Shown piece by piece: positions 15,022-24,023 of a stretch of 24,023 nucleotides of DNA (the first letter of the stretch is position 1; each line of letters opens with the position of its first letter). The notes beneath the pieces were generated by a model, which was not told where the DNA came from, ran no database searches, and saw only the letters and a list, made by a program, of their open reading frames with translations. Origin of the DNA: JBCCMQ01 sp039026235 (lineage in GTDB: Bacteria > Pseudomonadota > Alphaproteobacteria > Rhodobacterales > Rhodobacteraceae); the NCBI GenBank assembly GCA_039026235.1, contig JBCCMQ010000027.1, forward strand, positions 1-24,023, in the 5' to 3' direction. Made by a program: the position numbers and the translations under genes.

Positions 15022-15738
15022 TCAGTTCTGCCGCGACCGACCGTACCGACGTGCAGCTCCCACGGCCGCGAGACCGGCAATCAAAAGAAAGCCCGTCGAG
15101 GGCAAAGGCACCGGCGTCGGCAGCCCCTGTCCAATCACCAACCGCAAAGCGTCGTTGGGCGCGCCACCAAACGCACCCTGACTTGCGCCGACACTGCTGG
15201 CGAAGTCCCATGTGCCTTGGTTGAATATCGAAAACGAGATGTTGGTCACGAAGTCTTCGTTAAAGGTTCCGCTTCTCGGACCTGCGGCATCCGTAATGAT
15301 GCTCACATTGCCGAACACAAATCCGCCGAAGAAATTCCGCTGCAAGAAACTCAATAGAACGTTGTCGATGATATCTATATTCGTATCCGTAATGTTTTGT
15401 TGTTCGGTCGAGTTTACAAAAAAACCGGGTCCGGACACTTGCGTGAAACTAAGGCCGATTGTGGAGCTGACCGGGGTGGGAACATCTAGTATACCCATAC
15501 CGACGGATGTCGAAGGGATACCATTGCTGACAGAGTCCGTACGACCGACAGACACGTGCGTTATAGGGTCAAAAAAAGGGATTGATAGTTGCCCGTCTGA
15601 ATTGTCGTATGTGCCGGTCAGGACGAACCGGGCAAAGCCGTTTCCGTCATCTTCGATCGAAAGCAAAGTGTCCGCCTGCGCAGTCTGTACGAAAAAGCAC
15701 GCCGCAGCAGCTAGCCCAAAAGACTTGAAAAAAGACAT
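15022..15738 (-). CDS. VPLPA-CTERM sorting domain protein
   Basis: A 238-residue exported protein. The signal peptide is MSFFKSFGLAAAACFFVQTAQA. The C-terminus (from about 210) has the tripartite VPLPA-type sorting signal: VPLPSTG, a hydrophobic helix FLLIAGLAAVGAA and a basic tail RRYGRSRQN. Such proteins are recognised by an exosortase and processed at the envelope, often in exopolysaccharide-producing bacteria; no exosortase is in this window. The body is rich in Ser, Thr, Gly, Phe and short beta strands, like surface or secreted proteins, with no enzymatic motif. The ATG at 15738 is preceded by ACGGAGAA; a frame starting 16 codons earlier has no signal peptide. Confidence 0.85.
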   Translation of the reverse strand: MSFFKSFGLAAAACFFVQTAQADTLLSIEDDGNGFARFVLTGTYDNSDGQLSIPFFDPITHVSVGRTDSVSNGIPSTSVGMGILDVPTPVSSTIGLSFTQVSGPGFFVNSTEQQNITDTNIDIIDNVLLSFLQRNFFGGFVFGNVSIITDAAGPRSGTFNEDFVTNISFSIFNQGTWDFASSVGASQGAFGGAPNDALRLVIGQGLPTPVPLPSTGFLLIAGLAAVGAARRYGRSRQN

Positions 15739-15870
15739 GACATGTTCTCCGTTTTTTGCGGGTAAGTGCACTGGGGTTAAATGCACTGCGGCTAGTCCTT
15801 TCTGTCAACGAAATTGATGCGCCGTGCTGTCAACGGGCGCAATAACGCGCGTCAGCGCCCGTTGTGGCGG

Positions 15871-15887
15871 CGCACAAGTACTGTGCG
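15871..15887. repeat. Short palindrome in the 15.8-16.2 kb gap
   Basis: CGCACA (15871-15876) and TGTGCG (15882-15887) flank AGTAC. The arms are perfect. It lies just upstream of the degenerate secreted-protein copy and could be a regulator site or a small hairpin. Confidence 0.25.
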
Positions 15888-15949
15888 AACGGCGCAGCAG
15901 CCGGCAAGTTCGGTGCCACGGCGCTTGCGGTTTCGCACAGTCCGGGAAT

Positions 15950-16110
15950 TCCAGACGCTGCAGATGACCCCATCGCGGTGCCAGCCCGACAACGAAGCCT
16001 CCGGCGTCGAGGCGATGCGATATAAATTTCTGTTGCGCACCTGCCGGATCGGTAGCTCTTTTGCTGCGCAGTAGAACTGGGGGTCCAAGACCACATACAC
16101 CAGTCCGATC
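15950..16110 (+). pseudogene. Degenerate copy of the small secreted protein (C-terminal part)
   Basis: The plus-strand frame reads DNEASGVEAMRYKFLLRTCR then IGSSFAAQ, a TAG stop (16072-16074), and NWGSKTTYTSPIG. This aligns with residues 94-129 of the secreted protein encoded at 14372-14779 (CDEATRYEFVVGACRIGSSF, then AAKEDCASKITCVDPVA). The signal peptide and the first half are not recognisable upstream. It is a decayed duplicate; the shared block CRIGSSFAA is the decisive match. Confidence 0.7.
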
Positions 16111-16263
16111 GGCGCGTTTCGAATGTTCCCTGTGGCGCTGGACGATATTAATCCGCACGTACTGATCACGGGCTTCAGCGACCGTTGATAGCTTAAAATC
16201 TCTGACAACCAGCTCTTTCTGCAGAGCGGACAAAGCGAACGTTGGTTTCTTGGGGGACTTTCT

Positions 16264-17196
16264 TTAGCTGAGCTCAAGAATGACGATCTCGGGCGGAACT
16301 CCGAACCTCAAGGGCACGATAGAACAGCCCAGCCCACCGGACACGATGAGATCGCCAATTCCTCCTTGTTCTCGCGGTTCGGTGACGTGTCCATATGCGT
16401 ACCGGTTCCCGTATCTCGAGGGGACGACGGGAGAATGACCAAAAAGTCGGAACTGACCGCCGTGCGTGTGACCTGATAAGGTAACTGCCACCGGGACATC
16501 AGACTTGATAACCTGCGGAAAGACGTCCGGTTCGTGCGCCATGAGCAGTATTGGAGCACCGTCGTTCGCCGATTTCAGCGTGGCCGAAAGGTCGTCAACG
16601 CCCTGCCAGGCTGAGCGCCCGTATTCGCGGCGCGGCAAGAGGGCAAGTTGGTCCCCAAGCCCAGCAACCCAGAAAGGCATCCCGTTGTGTGTAAGCGGGA
16701 CGACCGAATTCTCCAGTACGGGTAAGCCGGCCTTTTCCAGAGCCCGCTGTCCAAAAGTCGGGCCATGGCCACGCTTTTGCGCGGTCGTATCCTCCCACCA
16801 GTCATGGTTGCCCAGCACCGCGTAGCGACCAAGAGGCGCCTCTAACCTCGACAGTATCGGAGCCCATTCGCTTGAATGAACATGCGATGTCACGAACCGA
16901 GAAGAGATCCCGGCGGAGTAATCTCCGACGAGCAAGATCAGGTCAGGTCTTTGCGCATTTGTGCGGGCGACGATCTGTTGAATGCGGGCGGTCGTCATCC
17001 AGGGGTTGCAGGCGTGAAAGTCAGCGAGCACAGCAACCTTGAGGCGCAGGCCTCTTGTCCAGCTTTGCGGTTGCAGCTCGTACTTTGTGACACGAAGCCG
17101 CCATAGCGGCTCGACCGCGAATGCGTAAGAGCCAAGAGCTGCGGCGGAGACCGCTCCCAGGCCCAGAGCCCTCAGAAACATCCTTCTGGTAACCAT
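16264..17196 (-). CDS. Tat-exported metallophosphoesterase (YaeI-like)
   Basis: This 310-residue calcineurin-like phosphoesterase has a twin-arginine leader (TRRMFLRALGLGAVSAAALG). The dimetal site motifs occur in order: ADFHA (58-62), GDY (91-93), GNHDWW (129-134), MAHEPD (219-224) and SGHTHGGQ (241-248). Related proteins include YaeI and LpxG, which hydrolyse phosphodiester or pyrophosphate bonds of lipid precursors; a lipid A or phospholipid role is possible but not shown. The mature domain is predicted in the periplasm or anchored by its leader helix. The gene is complete and has no obvious operon partner; a glycosyltransferase gene on the same strand lies 210 bases upstream. Confidence 0.9.
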   Translation of the reverse strand: MVTRRMFLRALGLGAVSAAALGSYAFAVEPLWRLRVTKYELQPQSWTRGLRLKVAVLADFHACNPWMTTARIQQIVARTNAQRPDLILLVGDYSAGISSRFVTSHVHSSEWAPILSRLEAPLGRYAVLGNHDWWEDTTAQKRGHGPTFGQRALEKAGLPVLENSVVPLTHNGMPFWVAGLGDQLALLPRREYGRSAWQGVDDLSATLKSANDGAPILLMAHEPDVFPQVIKSDVPVAVTLSGHTHGGQFRLFGHSPVVPSRYGNRYAYGHVTEPREQGGIGDLIVSGGLGCSIVPLRFGVPPEIVILELS

Positions 17197-17406
17197 ATGG
17201 CGACCCCATCGTCCTTACCCGCAGTCTGCCTCTTTCAAGTTGCGGTACAAGTCTGGCGCACCGCACCCATCGAAGTGCCAGAAACAACGCCTCAGGCTAT
17301 GCGCATATAAGCTCGTTCCGGATCCTAAAGGCCACGCAGAATGTGACCGGATCGATGGGTCCCGGCAGCGGCGTTAGCCGGCAGCTTTCCTGGCCGCGCA
17401 GGGGTC

Positions 17407-18462
17407 TCATGACTTTCCGGAAGTGTTGTTTGCAATTTCAGAAAATACGCGAACGACCTCCGTTTCAAAACGCTCGCGATTGTACTTTCCAAGAATTGCC
17501 TTCGACGCGTGCCGTCGCTTTTCGTCAAGCTCCGGCTTGTTCTCTCGGTACCCAGAGATGACCGAAACAGCTTCGTCGTAGAACTTCATCAGGTTGTCTT
17601 CGGGCACCTTAAATCCGGTCGTCGCATCGAAGAACTCATCTCCGCCGATACCAGAGTAGCCGATCACCAAGGCGCCCGTGGCCATCGCTTCCGCCGCTGG
17701 CAGACCAAAGCCCTCGCGTTCCGAGAAGGACAGAAAGAACAGTGACTCACGAAGGATTCTGGCTGCCTCGGACGTTGAAACGCCGTCTATGGCGACAAAG
17801 GGGACCCCAGCTAAATCGGCATGCGCTTCAAGCGCCTCGACAAGAATGCGCGCATCCTGGCCGCGTTTGCGCGGCATGTAGGCAACCTGGAACGATTTTG
17901 TCTCCTGATAGGAATAGACGTCTTCTGACAGGAAAAGAGGTATTCTTTTAGATTTCTTGCCCAGCACCATACGGTCTGCTGCGGCACATGCCTCGGACGT
18001 CGACACGCAATCCGCAAATCTGTCGGCGTCAAAGCCCGAACTGCCAAAGGCACGGAACAGCAAAAACGGGCCCTGGTTAAAGAGAACGAGCGGCACGTGC
18101 CGCGGCAGTCCAGCCGGCATCCAATCGGAGACGTATTCCGGCACCACAACGATATCGCCGGGTTCAAACTTCCACTCGGGACAGTTGTCCGCATTGCCAG
18201 GGGGCGCTTGGTTTTGGCCCAGCAGGTCGTCGCGAAGCCGTCTTAGCGTGGATCTGACAGTGAACGTTTCGCGTGGCGGCCTGGTGACCGGTGACCATAG
18301 ACGCGGTGCCCGGATGGCATGCCTGTCGTATTCAAAGTCCGGTCTGTCGTGAAGGGCGAACGCCGCGATACCGTGCGTGTTCAGAACGCTGATTACGTCA
18401 ATGACGACCGAAATACCGCCGCGCGCCACCGGACTGTTCGGGATCCAAAATAGAAATCGCAT
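17407..18462 (-). CDS. Glycosyltransferase family 4-like (GT-B) protein
   Basis: A 351-residue GT-B glycosyltransferase without membrane segments. The N-terminal domain opens with MRFLFWIPNSPVARGGISVV, where the GGI loop contacts the donor. The C-terminal domain carries the GT4 EX7E motif in SEREGFGLPAAEAMATGALV (247-266; E250 and E258), followed by IGYSGIGGDEFF and a C-terminal helix (KAILGKYNRERFETEVVRVF). GT4 enzymes transfer a sugar from a nucleotide donor, commonly in polysaccharide or glycolipid synthesis. The SFQVAYMPRKRGQDA segment (190-204) marks the start of the donor domain. No other polysaccharide genes are near. It diverges from the transporter pair across a 270-base gap. Confidence 0.88.
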   Translation of the reverse strand: MRFLFWIPNSPVARGGISVVIDVISVLNTHGIAAFALHDRPDFEYDRHAIRAPRLWSPVTRPPRETFTVRSTLRRLRDDLLGQNQAPPGNADNCPEWKFEPGDIVVVPEYVSDWMPAGLPRHVPLVLFNQGPFLLFRAFGSSGFDADRFADCVSTSEACAAADRMVLGKKSKRIPLFLSEDVYSYQETKSFQVAYMPRKRGQDARILVEALEAHADLAGVPFVAIDGVSTSEAARILRESLFFLSFSEREGFGLPAAEAMATGALVIGYSGIGGDEFFDATTGFKVPEDNLMKFYDEAVSVISGYRENKPELDEKRRHASKAILGKYNRERFETEVVRVFSEIANNTSGKS

Positions 18463-18731
18463 ACTGGCTGTCTTCGCCCGCTTCCTCGTGCCGTCTCTTT
18501 CACTTGTATGCGTTCGGTCCCGATGGGCAAGGCAGTTGTCTTTTCGGGGGCGTTGCCGGACAAGCGAGGTGTCGGTCCTCTATCCGTTTATCTCAAATAA
18601 CCTTGCCCCCCCTCCGCCCTTTGTCACTTTCTGAGTAGAGAGGGATCGTGCCGATCGGTTAGGGTTGTCGGGCCGGGCAGTTGTCTCGGATAGACAAGAG
18701 GTCCGACATTCCGTCTCCTTCTGCTTCACCG

Positions 18732-19628
18732 ATGACGCCGCCCCGGGGTGGCGCGTCCAGCAAGCCTATGCAGGGCATCGCCTTCATGGCGCTGGGGATG
18801 TTCATCTTTTCGGCCGTCGATACCCAGGCCAAGTACCTGACGGGCAGCATGCATCCCCTGCAGATCGTCTGGTGTCGGCAACTGGGTCTGCTAATCGGGG
18901 TGATCGTGCTGATTTCCTGGCGCGGGCCATCGGTTTTGCGTAGCGCCCTGCCGTGGCTTCAGGCAACGCGTGGATTTCTGGCGGCGGGCTCTGCAACGCT
19001 CTTCATCTTTGCGGTGACCTATGTGCCCCTGGCCGACGCGGTCGCGGTCAGTTTCGTCGCGCCGTTCATCGTCACGATGATGGGCGCGCTGGTTCTGGGC
19101 GAAAAGGTGGGCATCCGGCGCTGGACCGCCGTCGTGATCGGGTTTCTTGGTACGCTGGTGGTGATCCGGCCGGGCACGGGCGTTCTGCACCCGGCGGTCT
19201 TTCTGGTGGTGGCAGCGGCGTCGCTGTTTGCGCTTCGCCAGATCGCGTCGCGCGCCCTCAGCGCTGAGGATCCGATCGAGACCACAGTCGCCTATACCGC
19301 GCTGGTGGGCAGCGCCGTGCTGACCATCCCGCTTGCCTTCGTCTGGGAATGGCCGGTTTCGGGCCAGCAATACGCGCTTTTGGCCAGCATCGCGGTTCTG
19401 GCGGCGATGGGCGAGGTGATGGTGATCAAGGCCCTGACTGTGGCCCAGACGGTGGTGGTGGCGCCCGTTCAATATTCGCTTCTCATCTGGGGTACCCTTT
19501 ATGGCTGGCTGGTTTTCGGCGATTTCCCAGACTTCTGGACCTGGGTCGGCGCGCTGATCATCGTGGCCACCGGTGTCTATACGCTCCGCCGTGAGCATCT
19601 GGCAGCAAAGGCACAAGCCGGCGGATGA
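18732..19628 (+). CDS. EamA/DMT-family transporter (first of a pair)
   Basis: A 298-residue inner-membrane protein with about ten transmembrane helices in two EamA repeats (drug/metabolite transporter superfamily). Typical features are the first helix MQGIAFMALGMFIFSAVDTQ, the repeat-end motif APFIVTMMGALVLGEKVGIRR and the RPGTG segment, and the second-repeat end YSLLIWGTLYGWLVFGDFPD. Substrates in this family vary and cannot be named. The start is uncertain: no good ribosome binding site precedes the ATG at 18732, an ATG at 18768 sits right before TM1, and an in-frame ATT at 18708 follows AGAGG by 6 bases. A paralogous transporter follows 43 bases downstream, probably in one operon. Confidence 0.88.
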   Translation: MTPPRGGASSKPMQGIAFMALGMFIFSAVDTQAKYLTGSMHPLQIVWCRQLGLLIGVIVLISWRGPSVLRSALPWLQATRGFLAAGSATLFIFAVTYVPLADAVAVSFVAPFIVTMMGALVLGEKVGIRRWTAVVIGFLGTLVVIRPGTGVLHPAVFLVVAAASLFALRQIASRALSAEDPIETTVAYTALVGSAVLTIPLAFVWEWPVSGQQYALLASIAVLAAMGEVMVIKALTVAQTVVVAPVQYSLLIWGTLYGWLVFGDFPDFWTWVGALIIVATGVYTLRREHLAAKAQAGG

Positions 19629-19671
19629 GGAAGCCTTTTCATCGGCGAGGCGCGCGTATACGGACGCCAGG

Positions 19672-20562
19672 ATGACAAAAGGATCACCCCTGGCCGACAA
19701 TCTGCGTGCCGCCTTGATCATGACCGGCGCCATGGCGGCCTTTACGGCCAACGACGCCTGCATGAAGGCGCTTTCGGCAGAACTTCCGTTCTTTCAGGCG
19801 CTGTTTCTGCGCAGCATCGGCACGGTGGTGCTTCTTGGTGCGATCACCGCGCGCACCAGCGGTTTCCGGATCGGTGCCAGCCGGCGCGACCGCAGGCTGA
19901 TTGGGCTGCGCTCGCTGGCCGAAGTGGGCGCGGCCTATTTCTTTCTTTCCGCCCTGTTCAACATGCCGATTGCCAATGTGACGGCGATCCTGCAGGTCCT
20001 TCCGCTGTCGGTGACGCTGGCGGCGGCCCTGTTCCTGAAAGAGCCCGTGGGGTGGCGGCGGATCGGTGCCATTGCCCTGGGCGGCATCGGTGTGATCCTG
20101 ATCATCCGGCCCGGTCCCGAAGGCTTCAACCCCTATGCGTTTTATGCGCTGATCGCGGTGGCCTGCGTGACCTTCCGGGATCTGGCATCGCGGCAGCTGT
20201 CTCCGGACATTCCGTCGCTGCCCGTGTCCTTTGCCACCGCCTGCGCCGTTCTGGTCTTTTCCGGGCTGGGCTCGACCACAGTCGACTGGGTTCCACCCAG
20301 CACGTCCAGCGTTGTGCTTCTGGCGGCGGCGACGCTTCTGGTGATCGTGGCCTACCAGCTGAGCGTGATGGCCATGCGAGTGGGTGACATCGCCTTTGTG
20401 TCGCCTTTCAGATACTCGGCGATCCTTTTCGCGCTGGCCATCGGGATAGGTCTCTTCGGCGAGCGTCCGGACGCCGTGACGCTGGCCGGCGTTTTCACGG
20501 TCGTCGCCGCCGGGCTCTACAGCTTCTGGCGCGAACGCCAACGCGCTTTGGCGATGGCCTAA
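19672..20562 (+). CDS. EamA/DMT-family transporter (second of a pair)
   Basis: A 296-residue paralogue of the preceding gene with the same two EamA repeats and about ten helices. Hallmarks are AALIMTGAMAAFTANDACMK (TM1), the FQALFLRSIG loop, LPLSVTLAAALFLKEPVGWRR closing repeat one, IIRPGPEGFNP, and FRYSAILFALAIGIGLFGERPD closing repeat two. I chose the ATG at 19672; an upstream in-frame extension overlaps the first transporter's end and is not membrane-like. Tandem EamA genes may act as a heterodimer or export related compounds. Its stop lies 8 bases before the -35 element of the rpsL promoter. Confidence 0.9.
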   Translation: MTKGSPLADNLRAALIMTGAMAAFTANDACMKALSAELPFFQALFLRSIGTVVLLGAITARTSGFRIGASRRDRRLIGLRSLAEVGAAYFFLSALFNMPIANVTAILQVLPLSVTLAAALFLKEPVGWRRIGAIALGGIGVILIIRPGPEGFNPYAFYALIAVACVTFRDLASRQLSPDIPSLPVSFATACAVLVFSGLGSTTVDWVPPSTSSVVLLAAATLLVIVAYQLSVMAMRVGDIAFVSPFRYSAILFALAIGIGLFGERPDAVTLAGVFTVVAAGLYSFWRERQRALAMA

Positions 20563-20570
20563 GGGCGCTG

Positions 20571-20599
20571 TTGACAAGGGTCACGACTCTGCCTATACG
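20571..20599 (+). promoter_or_regulatory. Sigma70-type promoter of the rpsL operon
   Basis: A perfect -35 TTGACA (20571-20576) is followed after 17 bases by TATACG (20594-20599), a near-consensus -10. The strength and position suit the ribosomal operon. It predicts a transcript start near 20606 and a leader of about 235 bases before rpsL. Confidence 0.8.
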
Positions 20600-20651
20600 G
20601 CGCGCACTTCGGCCCTGGGGACAGGGCCCGATCCACAATTAAGGCGGTCAC

Positions 20652-20673
20652 GATCCGGGCCTTGGCCCCGATC
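20652..20673 (+). promoter_or_regulatory. Leader hairpin of rpsL operon (first)
   Basis: GATC-C-GGGCC pairs with GGCCC-C-GATC around a tiny loop in the predicted rpsL leader. It is GC-rich and near the transcript start, but no U run follows, so it is a structure, not a terminator. Confidence 0.35.
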
Positions 20674-20692
20674 CTCTGGATACCACCCGCGT

Positions 20693-20712
20693 CGTTCCTG
20701 AATGAAGGAACG
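20693..20712 (+). promoter_or_regulatory. Leader hairpin of rpsL operon (second)
   Basis: CGTTCCT (20693-20699) pairs perfectly with AGGAACG (20706-20712) around GAATGA. It covers the start codon of a possible short leader ORF (20702-20836). Confidence 0.4.
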
Positions 20713-20836
20713 CATGCGGTGTTTGCGTTTGGAAAAGCGCATGCCAACCGAGCAAGCTACCGGTCCGCACGGGCCGACCCAACTGGCCCAAGCAGGGCCG
20801 CGAAAACCGAAGCGGAAGCGCCCAAAGACGGGATGA
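20702..20836 (+). CDS. Possible leader ORF before rpsL
   Basis: A 44-codon frame beginning MKERMRCLRLEKRMPTEQ and ending in a basic, Pro/Lys/Arg-rich tail (GPRKPKRKRPKTG), stopping 7 bases before the rpsL ATG. No ribosome binding site precedes the ATG; an internal ATG at 20741 has a weak GGAAAAG. It may be a true regulatory peptide, or chance. Confidence 0.2.
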   Translation: MKERMRCLRLEKRMPTEQATGPHGPTQLAQAGPRKPKRKRPKTG

Positions 20837-20843
20837 AGACCTG

Positions 20844-21215
20844 ATGCCCACGATCCAACAGCTGATCCGGAAACCCCGGCAGCCGAAAGTCAAACGATCA
20901 AAGTCGATGCACCTTGAAAGCTGCCCCCAGCGGCGCGGGGTCTGCACGCGCGTCTACACGACGACACCCAAGAAGCCGAACTCGGCGATGCGTAAGGTGG
21001 CGAAGGTCCGTCTGACCAACGGCTACGAGGTCATCAGCTACATCCCGGGTGAATCGCACAACCTTCAGGAACACAGCGTCGTTCTGATCCGTGGCGGACG
21101 CGTCAAGGACCTTCCGGGCGTGCGCTATCACATCCTGCGCGGTGTGCTGGATACCCAGGGCGTGAAGGACCGAAAACAACGCCGTTCGAAATACGGCGCG
21201 AAGCGGCCGAAGTAA
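20844..21215 (+). CDS. rpsL: 30S ribosomal protein S12
   Basis: This 123-residue protein is S12, part of the decoding centre of the small subunit. It is normal in length and has the family signatures PTIQQLIRKPR at the start, TTTPKKPNSAMRKVAKVRLT (39-58) and HNLQEHSVVLIRGGRVKDLP. The lysine in TTPKKPNSA and that in GGRVKDLPG, both known streptomycin-resistance positions, are wild type. It is the first gene of the rpsL-rpsG-fusA-tuf operon, behind the promoter at 20571 and a long leader. The start overlaps a TGA in another frame (TGATG). The Shine-Dalgarno (GATGAAG) is weak. Confidence 0.99.
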   Translation: MPTIQQLIRKPRQPKVKRSKSMHLESCPQRRGVCTRVYTTTPKKPNSAMRKVAKVRLTNGYEVISYIPGESHNLQEHSVVLIRGGRVKDLPGVRYHILRGVLDTQGVKDRKQRRSKYGAKRPK

Positions 21216-21227
21216 GGAGAGACGAAA

Positions 21228-21698
21228 ATGTCCCGACGTCACGCAGCCGAACGCCGCGAAATTCTGCCCGACGCCAAATTTGGCGACACGGTTCTCACCA
21301 AGTTCATGAACAACCTGATGATCGACGGCAAGAAGTCGGTCGCAGAACGCATCGTCTACAGCGCTTTCGACCGGGTCGAAGGCAAGCTGAAGCGGGCACC
21401 GGTCGAAGTCTTCCACGAAGCGCTGGAAAACATCAAACCCTCAGTTGAAGTACGCTCGCGCCGGGTCGGTGGCGCCACCTATCAGGTGCCGGTCGACGTG
21501 CGGCCCGAACGCCGCGAAGCGTTGGCGATCCGCTGGCTGATCACCGCGGCCCGCAACCGCAACGAAAACACCATGGAAGAACGTCTGGCGGGTGAGCTGC
21601 TTGATGCGGTCAACAGCCGCGGCACAGCCGTCAAGAAGCGTGAAGACACCCACAAGATGGCCGAAGCCAACAAGGCCTTCAGCCACTACCGCTGGTAA
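21228..21698 (+). CDS. rpsG: 30S ribosomal protein S7
   Basis: S7 is a primary binder of the 3' domain of 16S rRNA, shaping the head of the small subunit near the E site. It has the usual 156 residues, with the conserved MSRRHAAERREILPD start, KFMNNLMIDGKKSVAERIVY, the VEVRSRRVGGATYQVPVDVR beta arm, RRYALAIRWL-like RREALAIRWLITAARNR, and ends KAFSHYRW. AAGGAGA lies 7 bases upstream. It follows rpsL by 12 bases and precedes fusA by 39. In other bacteria S7 represses its own operon translation; no such site is evident here. Confidence 0.99.
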   Translation: MSRRHAAERREILPDAKFGDTVLTKFMNNLMIDGKKSVAERIVYSAFDRVEGKLKRAPVEVFHEALENIKPSVEVRSRRVGGATYQVPVDVRPERREALAIRWLITAARNRNENTMEERLAGELLDAVNSRGTAVKKREDTHKMAEANKAFSHYRW

Positions 21699-21737
21699 AC
21701 CTACGCACCTTTGGACCCCGTAAAGGCTCTTTGAAAA

Positions 21738-23855
<2,118 letters not shown>

Positions 23856-23883
23856 GCGCGCCTAAGACGAACAGGAGGCCACC

Positions 23884-24023
23884 ATGGCAAAGGAAAAGTT
23901 TGAGCGTAACAAGCCGCATGTGAACATTGGCACGATTGGTCATGTTGACCACGGCAAGACGACGCTGACGGCTGCGATCACGAAGTATTTCGGTGATTTT
24001 CAGGCCTATGACCAGATTGACGG
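23884..24023 (+). CDS. tuf: Elongation factor Tu, 5' part only
   Basis: The first 46 residues are visible and the gene runs off the window. It opens MAKEKFERNKPHVNIGTIGH and has the P-loop GHVDHGKT (19-26). EF-Tu delivers aminoacyl-tRNA to the ribosome. A strong AGGAGG lies 6 bases before the ATG. It follows fusA by 28 bases as the fourth operon gene. Other roseobacters often carry a second tuf near rRNA or rpsJ. Confidence 0.98.
   Translation, partial: MAKEKFERNKPHVNIGTIGHVDHGKTTLTAAITKYFGDFQAYDQID

Noticed and set aside
18891..20577. Two long minus-strand frames (about 290 codons each) over the transporter pair
   Set aside because: They are low-complexity, Arg/His/Gln-rich shadows of the membrane protein genes.

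Overview
The window looks like chromosomal DNA of a marine Rhodobacteraceae (roseobacter-type) alphaproteobacterium. The reasons are the high-GC codon use, the rpsL-rpsG-fusA-tuf cluster, a VPLPA-type C-terminal sorting signal, and the protein styles (COG4337-like protein, COG0523 GTPase, paired EamA transporters). This is inferred from protein patterns only; no database search was possible.

Layout. (1) 1-6.7 kb is an accessory zone starting at tRNA-Leu(GAG). It holds possible integrase-binding repeats just after the tRNA, a truncated SRPBCC/AHSA1 gene, a decayed IS3-family element (823-2052) that has itself been hit by a 41-bp palindromic mini-element, a large PAS-containing chemoreceptor with its upstream periplasmic Cache-like partner interrupted by an in-frame stop, and a relic of a Ti-type TraA relaxase. 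This reads as the wreck of an integrated mobile element. (2) 6.7-8.0 kb carries an iron-type alcohol dehydrogenase. (3) 8.0-10.5 kb is the most interesting part: a probable iota-class carbonic anhydrase (COG4337-like), a convergent COG0523/CobW GTPase, a palindromic Zur-like operator, and a divergent remnant of a second hisI. Together these look like a zinc-limitation locus, partly decayed. (4) 10.5-14 kb has a P-loop kinase-like gene, a RimJ-type acetyltransferase, an IS3 orfA scrap and an exported amidohydrolase. (5) 14.3-18.5 kb has a small secreted protein of unknown function, a VPLPA-CTERM protein, a degenerate second copy of the small secreted protein, a Tat-exported metallophosphoesterase and a glycosyltransferase. 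(6) 18.7-20.6 kb has two tandem EamA/DMT transporters. (7) 20.57 kb to the end is the core translation operon rpsL-rpsG-fusA-tuf, behind a strong sigma70-like promoter and a long structured leader.

The accessory part is rich in pseudogenes: SRPBCC, IS3 orfB, Cache protein, TraA, hisI, IS3 orfA and the secreted-protein copy are all broken. The core part (from 18.7 kb) looks intact.
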